DNA of 17,000 nucleotides from DASPFV01 sp035620975 (GTDB lineage Bacteria > Acidobacteriota > Vicinamibacteria > Vicinamibacterales > 2-12-FULL-66-21). Each line of letters opens with the position of its first letter. Position 1 is the first letter of the stretch. The stretch spans positions 1 to 17,000 of the forward strand of contig DASPFV010000105.1 of the NCBI GenBank assembly GCA_035620975.1, written 5' to 3'. Positions 7,508 to 15,155 of the stretch are shown here, piece by piece. Below the pieces are notes generated by a model that worked only from the letters and a program-made list of their open reading frames with translations, ran no database searches and was not told the DNA's origin. The position numbers and the translations under genes were made by a program.

Positions 7508-8977
7508 TCAGCCTCGCGCGAAGAGCGCCTTGACCGGAACGCCGCGGCCGTCCTTCGTGACGTAGACCGGGCGTTTTTCGACGACGTAGGCCGTGTCGGG
7601 GGCGATGCCCAGCGCGTGATAGATCGTGGCGTGGAGGTCCTCGACCGGCATCGGGTTCTCGATGGTCGTGCAGGGCCGTTCGTCGGCCGTCCGTCCGTAG
7701 ACGAAGCCTTTCTTCACGCCGCCGCCGAACATCAACAGGGAGCCGGCGGCGGTGAAGTGCCGGTGCATGCCGTAGTGTCTCGGCTCGGCCATCACGTCGG
7801 GGATGTTGATCGCCTGGTCGCGGACCTCCTTGCCGACCTTGCCTTCGGTCACCGCATCCCGGCCGAACTCGCTCGCGAGCACCACGAGGGTGCGATCGAG
7901 CAGCCCGCGCTCGTCGAGATCCCGCACGAGCTGCGCGACCGGCGCGTCGATGATCTTCTTCATCGCGGCCGCGCGCTCGTGCCCGTGCTCGTGGGTGTCC
8001 CAGTAGAGGAACGGGATGTACTCGGACGTCACCTCGACGTATCGCGCTCCCGCTTCCACGAGCCGCCGGGCGAGGAGGCAGCCCTGGCCGAACCGGCCCG
8101 TGTTGTAGCGGTCGAAAGACGCCGCGGGTTCGAGCGACAGATCGAACGCTCTGGCCGACGGCGAACGCAGCAGTCGATCGGCCGACTCGAGCGAACGCAC
8201 GAGGGCCTCGCGCTGGAAATCCCCCCCGTACTGGTAGACCGGCTCATGAGCGAGCAGCGTCTCGAACAGCTGACGGCGACTCGTGAACCGCCGCTCGCCC
8301 AGATTCTCCGGTGGCCTGACCGCCGACGCGGCGTCCTGGGGGTCGACGATCAGGAACGGGCCATGGTCAGCGCCGAGGAAGCCCGCCGTGTGGAACGCCT
8401 TCAGCGTCGCGATCTCACCCGGGCCTTCAATCGTCTGGCCGATCGAGATGAATGCGGGGACGTCGGGGTTCTTCGGGCCGAGCGTCCGCGAAACGACCGC
8501 CCCGATGTGAGGCATGGCCATGGGCTGGGGCGGAACGTAGCCCGTGTGCCAGTGATACTGGTGACGCGAGTGCAGGATGAACCCGAGATCGGCCGCCATG
8601 AACGATCGGATCACGGCCCCACGGTCCATCACGCTCCCGATCTGCCCGAGCCCCTCGGTGAACTTGATGTGATCGACGGCCGTGTCGATCGTCGGGAACG
8701 TGCTCAGCACCTGCGAGATGTGCACGCCCGGCGCGAACGGGGTGTACCGCTTGGGATCGAAGGTCTCGGTCTGCGCCATGCCACCGGCCATCCAGAGCAC
8801 GATGACCGCATCGGCCGTCGCCTCGATCCTCGCTGGCTGCGCCGCCCGCAACAGGCCGGGCTCGCGCCCCCACAGGGCGCCGAGCGTGCCCGCGGCGGTC
8901 ACTCCCATGAATCCCCGCCGGGTGAGGCGTTGGAGGATGCGTCGTTCGTCGGAGTCGGAGGGCAGGTGTTCGTGCAT
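7508..8977 (-). CDS. DUF1501 protein, Tat-exported
   Basis: This 489-aa protein belongs to DUF1501, which is related to the alkaline phosphatase/sulfatase fold and is abundant in Planctomycetes, Verrucomicrobia and Acidobacteria; its reaction is not known. The Tat signal is LTRRGFMG (residues 18-25). Family marks are LWMAGGMAQTETFDPK (61-76), WDTHEHGHE (326-334), LASEFGRD (367-374), HYGMHRHF (401-408), the glycine-rich MFGGGVKKGFVYG (416-428) and DLHATIYHALGI (447-458). The first motif reads AQTETFDP where most members I know have SHxDTFDP, so an Asp is replaced by Glu. It lies directly after the DUF1549/DUF1553 gene, the usual pairing for this family, with 64 bases between them occupied by heptamer repeats. 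The start is ATG 8977. Confidence 0.9.
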   Translation of the reverse strand: MHEHLPSDSDERRILQRLTRRGFMGVTAAGTLGALWGREPGLLRAAQPARIEATADAVIVLWMAGGMAQTETFDPKRYTPFAPGVHISQVLSTFPTIDTAVDHIKFTEGLGQIGSVMDRGAVIRSFMAADLGFILHSRHQYHWHTGYVPPQPMAMPHIGAVVSRTLGPKNPDVPAFISIGQTIEGPGEIATLKAFHTAGFLGADHGPFLIVDPQDAASAVRPPENLGERRFTSRRQLFETLLAHEPVYQYGGDFQREALVRSLESADRLLRSPSARAFDLSLEPAASFDRYNTGRFGQGCLLARRLVEAGARYVEVTSEYIPFLYWDTHEHGHERAAAMKKIIDAPVAQLVRDLDERGLLDRTLVVLASEFGRDAVTEGKVGKEVRDQAINIPDVMAEPRHYGMHRHFTAAGSLLMFGGGVKKGFVYGRTADERPCTTIENPMPVEDLHATIYHALGIAPDTAYVVEKRPVYVTKDGRGVPVKALFARG

Positions 8978-8984
8978 AACGTCC

Positions 8985-9045
8985 GTTCCTGGTTCAAGGT
9001 TCCGGGTTCCAGGTTCCGGTTCCAGGTTCCGGGTTCCAGGTTCAG
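8985..9045. repeat. Tandem 7-nt repeat, GTTCCNG units
   Basis: About nine head-to-tail units (GTTCCTG, GTTCAAG, GTTCCGG, GTTCCAG and so on, one of 6 bases) fill almost the whole 64-base spacer between the DUF1549/DUF1553 and DUF1501 genes. The TGA stop of the upstream gene (TCA at 9042-9044 on the plus strand) lies inside the last unit. The array is inside a presumed operon, so it would be transcribed. Confidence 0.9.
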
Positions 9046-11522
9046 TAAATCAACTGAAACTCCGGTTTCATCAGCACGGCCCAGAGCAGATCCGCGACGC
9101 CGTCGGGCGCCGGCTGGCCCGGACGGGCTGGATCGCTGGCAGCCGCCTCGGCGAGCCGGCGCTCCTCCGGGCCTGGCGGCCGGTTGAGCGCCGACCAGAA
9201 CAGGTGCTCGACCACGGCGCTGGTCGTGGTCATCGCCGGCGGCGGCGGCAGCGGCGTCCCCTGCGCCGGCGGGATGAGGCGTTCTCCCGTCGGCTCGACA
9301 TCGAAGATGAAGAAGCGCAGCGCCGGGTTGAGCGTCGCGCCCACCTCGCTCCTCGGGTTCTCGAGGTCCGCGGTGCCGCGGAACCGCGTGAAGCCGCGGC
9401 CCGAGATGTCGAACACCAGGCGGGACGGATTCTTCACCGTCAGCTTCCCTGAATCCGCGCCGTCCGAGGGACGCAGGCCCGAGCGGTCGACCGGCGCCAG
9501 GGACGCCAGCGGCGTCACGCCGTCGGGACCCACCAGCTCGGCATTCGCCCAGACCGGCAGGACGCGCTCCGGCGCGTTCGAACCGGTGTCGGTCACGAGC
9601 AGCCACAGCCATGACGCCGCCGAGATGTCCACGTCGAACGACCGCGGCGTCACCGTCCGGCCGCCCACGGCGGCGTTGAAGCGGCTCACGGGCTCGGGCG
9701 GCAGCTCGCCGATCAGCCGTCGCGCGCCGCGCTGCAGCCAGCCGACGAGGATCTGGCCATTGACGAACTCGAGCGCCTGGAGCGTCGTGGCCTGCGTGGG
9801 CCGCGACGAAATGACCTGGTCCCGGATCGGCCGGCCCAGCGCGCGCGTGAGATGCGTCGATCCCGCGCGCCACTCGCGCGCGTACACGCCGACGGTCACG
9901 GGATCCGAATCGGTGCGCGGCGCCGTCCCGCGGGCCGGCGCGGGCGGCGCGGTGCCGCCCCGAACGGGTGCGACGGTCCACTCCCCCGTGATCGCACCGA
10001 CGGCGTCGGCGAACTGCTCGGCGGTGAGCCGCCGGACCTCCGGTCCCTTGAACACGTAATCGCGCGCCGGAACCTCTCCCGCTCGCGGCACGGCGGGCAT
10101 CTGGTAGGCGCGCGAGGTCACGATCGTCCCGATCAGGCGCTTGAGGTCGTACCCGTGGCCGGCGAAATCGCTGGCGAGCCAGTCGAGCACGGCGGGGCTC
10201 CAGGGCACGCCGTCCATCTCGTCCGGGTTGCCGACGATGCCTCGACCCAGCAGGCGGCCCCAGATGCGGTTGACCAGTGTCCGCGGCATGCGGCCGTTGC
10301 GGGGGTCGGTGAAGATCGCCGCCGCCGTCGCGCGGCGGTCGGCAAGCGAGGGGGAAGGCGGCGTGCGGTGCAGCTCGGGATAGAGGAACCAGGGTTCCGC
10401 GTACTCGTTCCTCGCCACGTCGCACCGGAACAGCTGCAGGCGCGGCTCCGGCGAGAAGAACGCCGCCAGGCCGTACGCGTCCTTCAGCTTCCAGCGGTTC
10501 ACGAAGCTGTCGTGACAGGCATTGCACTTCATGTTCACGCCGAGGAACACCTGCGCCGTGTTCTGCGAGGCCTGCATCCACGGCGTCACGGCCGCGGAGG
10601 TCTCCCCGCGCCAGTTCACGCCGGTCAGGAACCCGGCAGGGTCGTCGGGCAACGTGGGATTGAGGAGCGTCGTCACGAACCGGTCGTACGGCAGGTTCGA
10701 CTGAAGTGCCGACAGCAACCACGGCGTGATGCTCGTACGGCTGGCGTCCTCCGAGAAGTACGTGACCCCGTCTTCGTTCCGCAGCAGGTCGTTCCAGAAC
10801 GAGATCCAGCCCTCCGCGTATTTCTCGTCGTCGGCCAGCAGCCGCGCGACCAGCCGCTCGCGCTTGTCCGGCGCAGGATCGCGGAGGAATGCTTCCAGCG
10901 AGGCGCGATCGGGCAGCAGCCCCCAGACATCGAGGTGAACGCGACGTGCGAACACGCGATCGTCGACGAGGGCCGGCTGTGCAATCTGGTGATCCGACAG
11001 GTAGGTGGCCAGGAGTCGATCGAGCGGCCGCGTCCATCCTGCCCACTGCACGTCCGGAACCGCCGGAGCCTCGAGCGCCAGGGGCGCCTCCCATGGCGGC
11101 GGTGCCGGAGGCGAGGTGGGCGTCGCGCGCGCCCCTTCGTCGATCCATCTCCGGATGAGGGCGACCTCGGCCTCGCTCAGCGGACGCTCGTCCTTCGGCA
11201 TCTGCGGCTCGACGTCGCCGAGGATCCGGTGCACGAGCAGACTGCCCGCTGCGCTGCCCGGCCGGATGGCGGCGCCGCTCCGACCGCCATCCAGCGCGTC
11301 CCCGTAGCTCGCGAGCGACAACCCGCCCTTGCGCGCCTCCTGGCTGTGGCACTCGAGGCAGCGCGCTTCGATGATGGGCCGGACCTGCCGGTCGTAATCG
11401 ATGAGCGAGGAAACCTGCCCCGTTTCCGGTTCGATCGCCTGGACGCGCGCCAGCACGGCCGCCGTCCACACGCCGGCGGCGACGACGGCCGGCCAGGCCC
11501 ACAAGCTTCGGCGCAGTCTCAT
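9042..11522 (-). CDS. PSCyt1 cytochrome / DUF1549 / DUF1553 protein
   Basis: This is an 826-aa exported protein. An N-terminal signal segment (MRLRRSLWAWPAVVAAGVW) precedes a cytochrome c domain of the Planctomycete type (PSCyt1), with heme motif CLECH (residues 55-59) and a likely axial methionine in EPQMPKDE (Met108). DUF1549 (about 160-360) follows, with a second CxxCH, CNACH (333-337), in its usual place. DUF1553 (about 395-826) includes RTLVNRIWGRLLGRGIV (414-430) and ends PEFQLIY. The family is presumed to do extracytoplasmic redox chemistry, but no reaction is established to my knowledge. Length and domain order are normal. It is the first gene of a presumed three-gene run with DUF1501 and the NHL propeller. 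ATG 11522 is chosen because it gives the signal segment; the ribosome binding site is weak. Confidence 0.92.
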   Translation of the reverse strand: MRLRRSLWAWPAVVAAGVWTAAVLARVQAIEPETGQVSSLIDYDRQVRPIIEARCLECHSQEARKGGLSLASYGDALDGGRSGAAIRPGSAAGSLLVHRILGDVEPQMPKDERPLSEAEVALIRRWIDEGARATPTSPPAPPPWEAPLALEAPAVPDVQWAGWTRPLDRLLATYLSDHQIAQPALVDDRVFARRVHLDVWGLLPDRASLEAFLRDPAPDKRERLVARLLADDEKYAEGWISFWNDLLRNEDGVTYFSEDASRTSITPWLLSALQSNLPYDRFVTTLLNPTLPDDPAGFLTGVNWRGETSAAVTPWMQASQNTAQVFLGVNMKCNACHDSFVNRWKLKDAYGLAAFFSPEPRLQLFRCDVARNEYAEPWFLYPELHRTPPSPSLADRRATAAAIFTDPRNGRMPRTLVNRIWGRLLGRGIVGNPDEMDGVPWSPAVLDWLASDFAGHGYDLKRLIGTIVTSRAYQMPAVPRAGEVPARDYVFKGPEVRRLTAEQFADAVGAITGEWTVAPVRGGTAPPAPARGTAPRTDSDPVTVGVYAREWRAGSTHLTRALGRPIRDQVISSRPTQATTLQALEFVNGQILVGWLQRGARRLIGELPPEPVSRFNAAVGGRTVTPRSFDVDISAASWLWLLVTDTGSNAPERVLPVWANAELVGPDGVTPLASLAPVDRSGLRPSDGADSGKLTVKNPSRLVFDISGRGFTRFRGTADLENPRSEVGATLNPALRFFIFDVEPTGERLIPPAQGTPLPPPPAMTTTSAVVEHLFWSALNRPPGPEERRLAEAAASDPARPGQPAPDGVADLLWAVLMKPEFQLIY

Positions 11523-11672
11523 GAGTGTCTCGGTCGGGTCACGGGATGTGCCGCGGCCTCGAAGCGTCCCTCCGGGGTCGAGGCGACGCGAGCTCGTTCG
11601 TGGACCGGCACTCCTCCATGGGGCAGTTGTACTGGAAGGCCAGGAGCGCGTCAATCCGGTGTGACGCCGGTT

Positions 11673-11681
11673 TGCTAGAAT
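11673..11681 (+). promoter_or_regulatory. Extended -10 promoter for the PhoD gene
   Basis: TGCTAGAAT is an extended -10 element: TG one base before TAGAAT (11676-11681). No -35 box is recognisable, which extended -10 promoters tolerate. Transcription would start near 11688, immediately before the TCTCT/AGAGA hairpin, leaving a leader of about 120 bases. The remainder of 11523-11672 shows no gene. It must hold the divergent promoter for the DUF1549/DUF1553 gene, which I cannot place. Confidence 0.45.
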
Positions 11682-11687
11682 CCAGCC

Positions 11688-11807
11688 GTCTCTAAAAAGA
11701 GAAACCGGGGGACTTCGCCCCGCCGGTCCCCCATCGCGCCCTGGCGCACCTTTCATCGCTTTGCGGGTCCGGCGCAGGCAGGGTGGCAACTCGAGGGGAA
11801 GGACTGC
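11688..11807 (+). promoter_or_regulatory. Hairpin-rich 5' leader of the PhoD gene
   Basis: The leader begins with a perfect hairpin TCTCT-AAAA-AGAGA (11689-11702). Two alternative stems follow. ACCGGGGG (11704-11711) can pair with the CCC and CCGGT segments ending at 11727. Alternatively GGGGGAC (11707-11713) can pair with GTCCCCC (11726-11732). They share bases and cannot form together. A third small hairpin uses GCGC (11736-11739) and GCGC (11744-11747). The coding start is preceded by a good ribosome binding site, AAGGA. I do not recognise a known riboswitch. Confidence 0.35.
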
Positions 11808-13400
11808 ATGACCAATCCAGCTCGCGTCTACGACCGGACTCTCGCGCGCCTCTCCCGCCGGCAGCTCCTCGACGTGGCCTGGAAGCTCGGCGCCGCGGCG
11901 CTCGTGCCGCCCGCACTGCCGAGCCGGCTCTTCGCCCAGCCGGGCTACCGCACCTATCCGTTCACGCTCGGGGTCGCTTCCGGCGATCCCCTTCCCGATG
12001 GCGTCGTGCTGTGGACGCGGCTGGCGCCCGAGCCGCTCGACGGCGGCGGCATGCCGATGGCGAACGTGGAAGTCGGGTGGGAAGTCGCGAGCGATCGACT
12101 CTTCCGCTCGGTCGTGCAGAAAGGCACGGCGATCGCCAGACCGGAGCTCGGCCACAGCGTGCACGTGGAGCTGCAAGGGCTCGAAGCAGGACGCGAGTAC
12201 TGGTACCGCTTCCGCTCCGGCGGCGAGGTCAGCCAGACCGGGCGCACCAGGACTGCGCCCGGCGAGGGCGCTGCCGTCGATCGGCTGCGCTTCGCCGTCT
12301 GCGGATGCAATCACTTCGAGACAGGCTACTTCACCGCCTTCCGCCGCATCGCCGCCGAGCAGTTCGACTTCGTGTTCCACACGGGCGACTACATCTACGA
12401 GGGGCGCGCGGACGGCGGACGTTCCGCCGCGGCCGTCCGCCAGCACCGCGGCCAGGAGATCTACACCCTCGTGGACTACCGGAATCGCTACGCGCAGTAC
12501 AAGTCCGACCCGGATCTGCGCGCGGCCCATGCCTCCGCCCCGTTCATCGTGACCTGGGACGATCACGAGGTCGACAACGACTACGCCGGCGACGTGGACG
12601 AGAACGACACGCCGCCCGAGGTCTTCCTGCTCAGGCGGGCCGCCGCCTATCAGGCGTTCTACGAAGCGATGCCCCTCAGGGCGGCGAACCTGCCCTCGGG
12701 GCCTCACCTGCGCCTGCACCGGCGGCTGCGGTTCGGCGGTCTCCTCGATCTCACCGTGCTCGATACGCGCCAGTACCGCTCGGATCAGGTGTGCGGCGGC
12801 GGCAGCGCAACCGGCTGCGCCGCGGCGCTCGAGGCGGGCCGGACGATGCTCGGAGCCGAGCAGGAGCGATGGCTGTTCGAGCAGCTCGGCGGCGTGCGCG
12901 CCACATGGACCGTGCTCGGGCAGCAGGTGCCGACGTTCGCGCGCGACCTGGCGAGCTTCAACCCGGATGGCCGGTTCTCGATGGACAAGTGGGACGGCTA
13001 CGTCGCGGCCCGGAAACGACTGTACGACCGGCTGGTCGAGACGAAGGCGCCGAACCCCATCGTGCTGTCGGGCGACGTCCACGTTCACTACGGGGCCGAA
13101 CTGAAGCTGGATTTCGAGGACCCGCGCTCGGCCACCGTCGCCGTCGAGTTCACCAACACCTCGATCACCTCCGGCGGGGACGGGGCCGACGTGTCCGCCA
13201 ACTGGGAACCGATCCGCACCGGCAACCCGCACATCAAGTACCACAGCGCGCGACGCGGCTACATCGCCTGTACCGCGACGCCGGCGACAATGCGCGCCGA
13301 CTTCCGGATCCTGGATCGCGTGAGCACACCCGACTCGCCGGATCGCATCGGCGGCTCCCTCATCGTCGAAGCCGGCCGGCCCGGAACCAGCCTGAGCTGA
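11808..13400 (+). CDS. phoD: PhoD-type alkaline phosphatase/phosphodiesterase
   Basis: This 530-aa Tat-exported metalloenzyme would release phosphate from phosphomono- or diesters outside the cytoplasm; family members use iron and calcium. The Tat signal has LSRRQLL (residues 15-21) and probably ends after LFAQ (44). A PhoD N-terminal beta domain (about 50-150) includes FTLGVASGDPLPDGVVLWTR. The catalytic domain shows GDYIYEG (193-199), WDDHEVDND (250-258), LDTRQYRSD (318-326) and SGDVHVH (421-427), all expected metal-site or active-site blocks. Length is normal. The start at ATG 11808 has AAGGA about 5 bases upstream. The gene is monocistronic, 17 bases from the convergent DUF4159 gene. I see no Pho box, so phosphate control is not shown; the structured leader may matter instead. 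Confidence 0.93.
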   Translation: MTNPARVYDRTLARLSRRQLLDVAWKLGAAALVPPALPSRLFAQPGYRTYPFTLGVASGDPLPDGVVLWTRLAPEPLDGGGMPMANVEVGWEVASDRLFRSVVQKGTAIARPELGHSVHVELQGLEAGREYWYRFRSGGEVSQTGRTRTAPGEGAAVDRLRFAVCGCNHFETGYFTAFRRIAAEQFDFVFHTGDYIYEGRADGGRSAAAVRQHRGQEIYTLVDYRNRYAQYKSDPDLRAAHASAPFIVTWDDHEVDNDYAGDVDENDTPPEVFLLRRAAAYQAFYEAMPLRAANLPSGPHLRLHRRLRFGGLLDLTVLDTRQYRSDQVCGGGSATGCAAALEAGRTMLGAEQERWLFEQLGGVRATWTVLGQQVPTFARDLASFNPDGRFSMDKWDGYVAARKRLYDRLVETKAPNPIVLSGDVHVHYGAELKLDFEDPRSATVAVEFTNTSITSGGDGADVSANWEPIRTGNPHIKYHSARRGYIACTATPATMRADFRILDRVSTPDSPDRIGGSLIVEAGRPGTSLS

Positions 13401-13406
13401 TGCGCC

Positions 13407-13421
13407 GGGTTCAAGGTTCAG
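13407..13421. repeat. Short heptamer-family copy at DUF4159 stop
   Basis: GGGTTCAAGGTTCAG bridges the 17-base gap between the convergent PhoD and DUF4159 genes. It contains the DUF4159 stop codon (TCA at 13418-13420 on the plus strand). The same AGGTTCAGT context surrounds the stop at 9042-9044. Confidence 0.55.
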
Positions 13422-14281
13422 TGCGTCACCGCATGGAGGACCACGTTGATCCCGAAGGCGTAGCCGTCGGGCGAGAACTGGCGGAAGAACGCCGGGTCCT
13501 CCCCCTCGCGCTCCCAGGAATCGGCGATGTCGGTGTTGTGGGTCATGACCACCATGATCCGGCCCGCCCGGTCGCGGATCACCCGGAAGTGCGACTCATC
13601 GCTGTCGGCGCCACGTTCGGACGTGGTGGTGCCGCCGACGCCGCGCCAGAACTGGATATTCGTGATCTGGGGCATGGCCGCGACGTGGAACTGGCTCCTG
13701 AAGATGGGATCGTCCGGAGGAACGTCCGTAATCGGGAACTCCGAGGGGGGCAGCACGCGCTCGATCTGCCACTTCCAGTGCTCCCAGGCCGCCGTGCCCC
13801 AGAAGTCGTCGACCCAGAGGAACCCTCCCTTGAGCAGGTACTCCCGCAGTCTTGACGCCTCCTCGGTCGTCAGGCCGATCGTCCCCGCGTCGGACGCCAT
13901 CGCGAACGGGCAATTGAACAGCGCGTCGTCAGTGAGCCGTACGACCCAGTGGTTCGGTTGCAGATCGGCATCGCGGCTGACCTGAGTCCGGGTCAGCTCG
14001 GACAGACGCGTGAGCAGGTTGATTTCCGCGAACGGGTAGTCGGTCGACCAGCCCACGCCCATCGGCTCGAAGCGCGCCCGCTCGTACATGATCCGGCAGA
14101 ACGTGAAGTTCGCGTCGGGCATCGAGGGCGGAGCGAACCGGGGCGGGAAGCGGCCCTCGCGGAACCGCCACTGGCCTTCACCGTACGCGGCCGCCGCGAT
14201 CAGCAGCAGCGCGATCGCCGACGCGGCGGCGCGCCGTCGCCACGGCGCGGGCCCGTACCATCCCGCCGGGGAGAGGGGCAT
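13418..14281 (-). CDS. DUF4159 domain protein, exported or membrane-anchored
   Basis: This is a 287-aa protein. An arginine-rich start (WRRRAAA, residues 14-20) and a hydrophobic run to about 33 form a signal peptide or anchor. The rest matches DUF4159: NFTFCRIMYERARF (58-71), YPFAEINLLTRLSELT (82-97), a segment LREYLLKGGFLWVDDFWG (145-162) and a C-terminal YAFGINVVLHAVTH. The domain has a class-I glutamine-amidotransferase-like look in related proteins, but its activity is unknown. In Acidobacteria it often sits near MoxR/DUF58 genes, which are not present here. ATG 14281 is chosen because GGAGAG lies about 8 bases upstream; the frame could extend to 14320. It follows the 189-aa gene by 61 bases on the same strand and may share its transcript. 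Confidence 0.8.
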   Translation of the reverse strand: MPLSPAGWYGPAPWRRRAAASAIALLLIAAAAYGEGQWRFREGRFPPRFAPPSMPDANFTFCRIMYERARFEPMGVGWSTDYPFAEINLLTRLSELTRTQVSRDADLQPNHWVVRLTDDALFNCPFAMASDAGTIGLTTEEASRLREYLLKGGFLWVDDFWGTAAWEHWKWQIERVLPPSEFPITDVPPDDPIFRSQFHVAAMPQITNIQFWRGVGGTTTSERGADSDESHFRVIRDRAGRIMVVMTHNTDIADSWEREGEDPAFFRQFSPDGYAFGINVVLHAVTH

Positions 14282-14342
14282 GATCGACTCTCCGCCGATC
14301 TTACGCCCGGAGGCGCGCAAAGCACGCCGAGTTGACGCCAGA

Positions 14343-14912
14343 TCAGCTCGAGAGGCCCTGGATCAGCGTCGACGGGCTCATCAGGCCGGTCAGCTGCATG
14401 ACCACGAGCATGCGGTGGCGCGCGAGTCTGTACGGGACGCCGTTGCGCGCCGTGATTGCCGTCACCGCCCGGTCGAACGCCGTCCGGAGATCGGCAGAGG
14501 GGCTCGGCAGCAGCCGGATTTCGCCGGGCGCCTCCGCCGGACTGGCCTCGACGAGGAATGCCAGGTCGGCACTCAACCAGATCTCTTCGTAGATGCCCTC
14601 GGCCGACGGCCGATTCATGACGTCCAGCAGCTCGCCCTGCGGAAGAGCGATCATGCCCTCGGCGTGGACCTCGGCATTCGAGCCCCGCCAGCGGATGACC
14701 TTGCGACCATGGCGCACGAAGGCCACGGACGGCTGCGTGATTTGCAACCGCGGCAGGAACAGCGATCGCTCGAGAAACGTCAGTGCGCTCGACCCGATGC
14801 CGAGCCGGCGCGCGACGGCGTGCTGAACCCCTCGTCCGGGGCTCCGACCACCGCAGACCCAGGCCTGCAGCAGCGGACCGGCCGGAAATGCGAGCTCCTG
14901 GAACCGAAGCAC
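14343..14912 (-). CDS. Small protein resembling an AraC-type sensor domain, no DNA-binding half
   Basis: This is a 189-aa soluble protein. Translation is well supported: AGGAGG (complement at 14920-14925) lies exactly 7 bases before a GTG start. The core LQITQPSVAFVRHGRKVIRW (57-76), then GMIALPQGELLDVMNRP (86-102), then IYEEIWLSADLAFL (107-120), resembles the cupin-like N-terminal sensing domain of some AraC-family regulators, in which a hydrophobic ligand or metabolite binds. A following segment (143-176) looks like their linker helix. The protein then stops, about 100 residues short of a full AraC regulator, and no helix-turn-helix continues in another frame. It may be a truncated regulator or an independent small binding protein. 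It precedes DUF4159 on the same strand. The assignment is tentative. Confidence 0.6.
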   Translation of the reverse strand: MLRFQELAFPAGPLLQAWVCGGRSPGRGVQHAVARRLGIGSSALTFLERSLFLPRLQITQPSVAFVRHGRKVIRWRGSNAEVHAEGMIALPQGELLDVMNRPSAEGIYEEIWLSADLAFLVEASPAEAPGEIRLLPSPSADLRTAFDRAVTAITARNGVPYRLARHRMLVVMQLTGLMSPSTLIQGLSS

Positions 14913-14930
14913 AGCCCAGCCTCCTGAATA

Positions 14931-14950
14931 TTCGATCTTCGATAATCGAA
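14931..14950. promoter_or_regulatory. Operator-like palindrome before the 189-aa gene
   Basis: TTCGAT (14938-14943), one base, then ATCGAA (14945-14950) form a perfect palindrome, with another direct TTCGAT at 14931-14936. It lies 19-38 bases upstream of the GTG start, where the promoter should be. It could bind a regulator, or be a low-complexity TCGAA-type repeat. Confidence 0.35.
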
Positions 14951-14995
14951 AATCCCTGCGCGGCGCAGTATCCGCGGAGACGGGTCACGTGTCAA

Positions 14996-15044
14996 GTCAG
15001 CTCCTCGAACAGTCAGCTCCTCGAACGCTGTCAGCTCCTCGAAC
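14996..15044. repeat. Three direct repeats of GTCAGCTCCTCGAAC
   Basis: Exact 15-base copies start at 14996, 15012 and 15030, separated by 1 and 3 bases. A near copy, GAGCTCCTGGAAC, occurs at 14892-14904 inside the neighbouring gene. No coding frame uses the array convincingly. Confidence 0.85.
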
Positions 15045-15081
15045 GCCTCAGACAACGCCCAGCCGGAAGCCTGCGCGTTCA

Positions 15082-15110
15082 TCCGCCTTCGCCCTTCGGG
15101 CTACGGCGGA
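15082..15110. repeat. REP-like hairpin unit
   Basis: TCCGCC (15082-15087) pairs with GGCGGA (15105-15110) and inside it GCCC (15091-15094) pairs with GGGC (15098-15101) around TTC. From memory, very similar TCCGCC...GGCGGACAAG units are scattered through Acidobacteria chromosomes. No T tract follows on either strand. Confidence 0.6.
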
Positions 15111-15114
15111 CAAG

Positions 15115-15155
15115 TCCGCGTCCCGTGCAAAGGCGGGAACCCTCCGCGTCCCGTG
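15115..15155. repeat. Direct repeat TCCGCGTCCCGTG, two copies
   Basis: Two exact 13-base copies occur at 15115-15127 and 15143-15155, a 28-base period, directly after the REP-like hairpin and 27 bases before the GntR stop. Confidence 0.7.

Noticed and set aside
6821..9187. A 788-codon plus-strand frame opposite the NHL and DUF1501 genes
   Set aside because: It has no recognisable motif and mirrors two well-supported genes on the minus strand.
11689..11702. Phage-type or phosphate (Pho) box before phoD
   Set aside because: The short palindrome does not match the direct-repeat Pho box pattern and sits downstream of the probable transcription start.
11523..13244. Upstream extension of the DUF1549/DUF1553 frame to about 1400 codons, running antisense through the PhoD gene
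   Set aside because: The extension has no domain content, crosses a real gene with PhoD motifs on the other strand, and the signal segment starts at 11522.
15082..15110. Rho-independent terminator for the GntR gene
   Set aside because: The hairpin is strong but no T run follows on the minus strand and it lies 72 bases past the stop; a dispersed repeat fits better.
14996..15155. CRISPR-like array
   Set aside because: The 15-base copies are separated by only 1 and 3 bases, so there are no spacers; the second repeat pair is unrelated; no cas genes are nearby.
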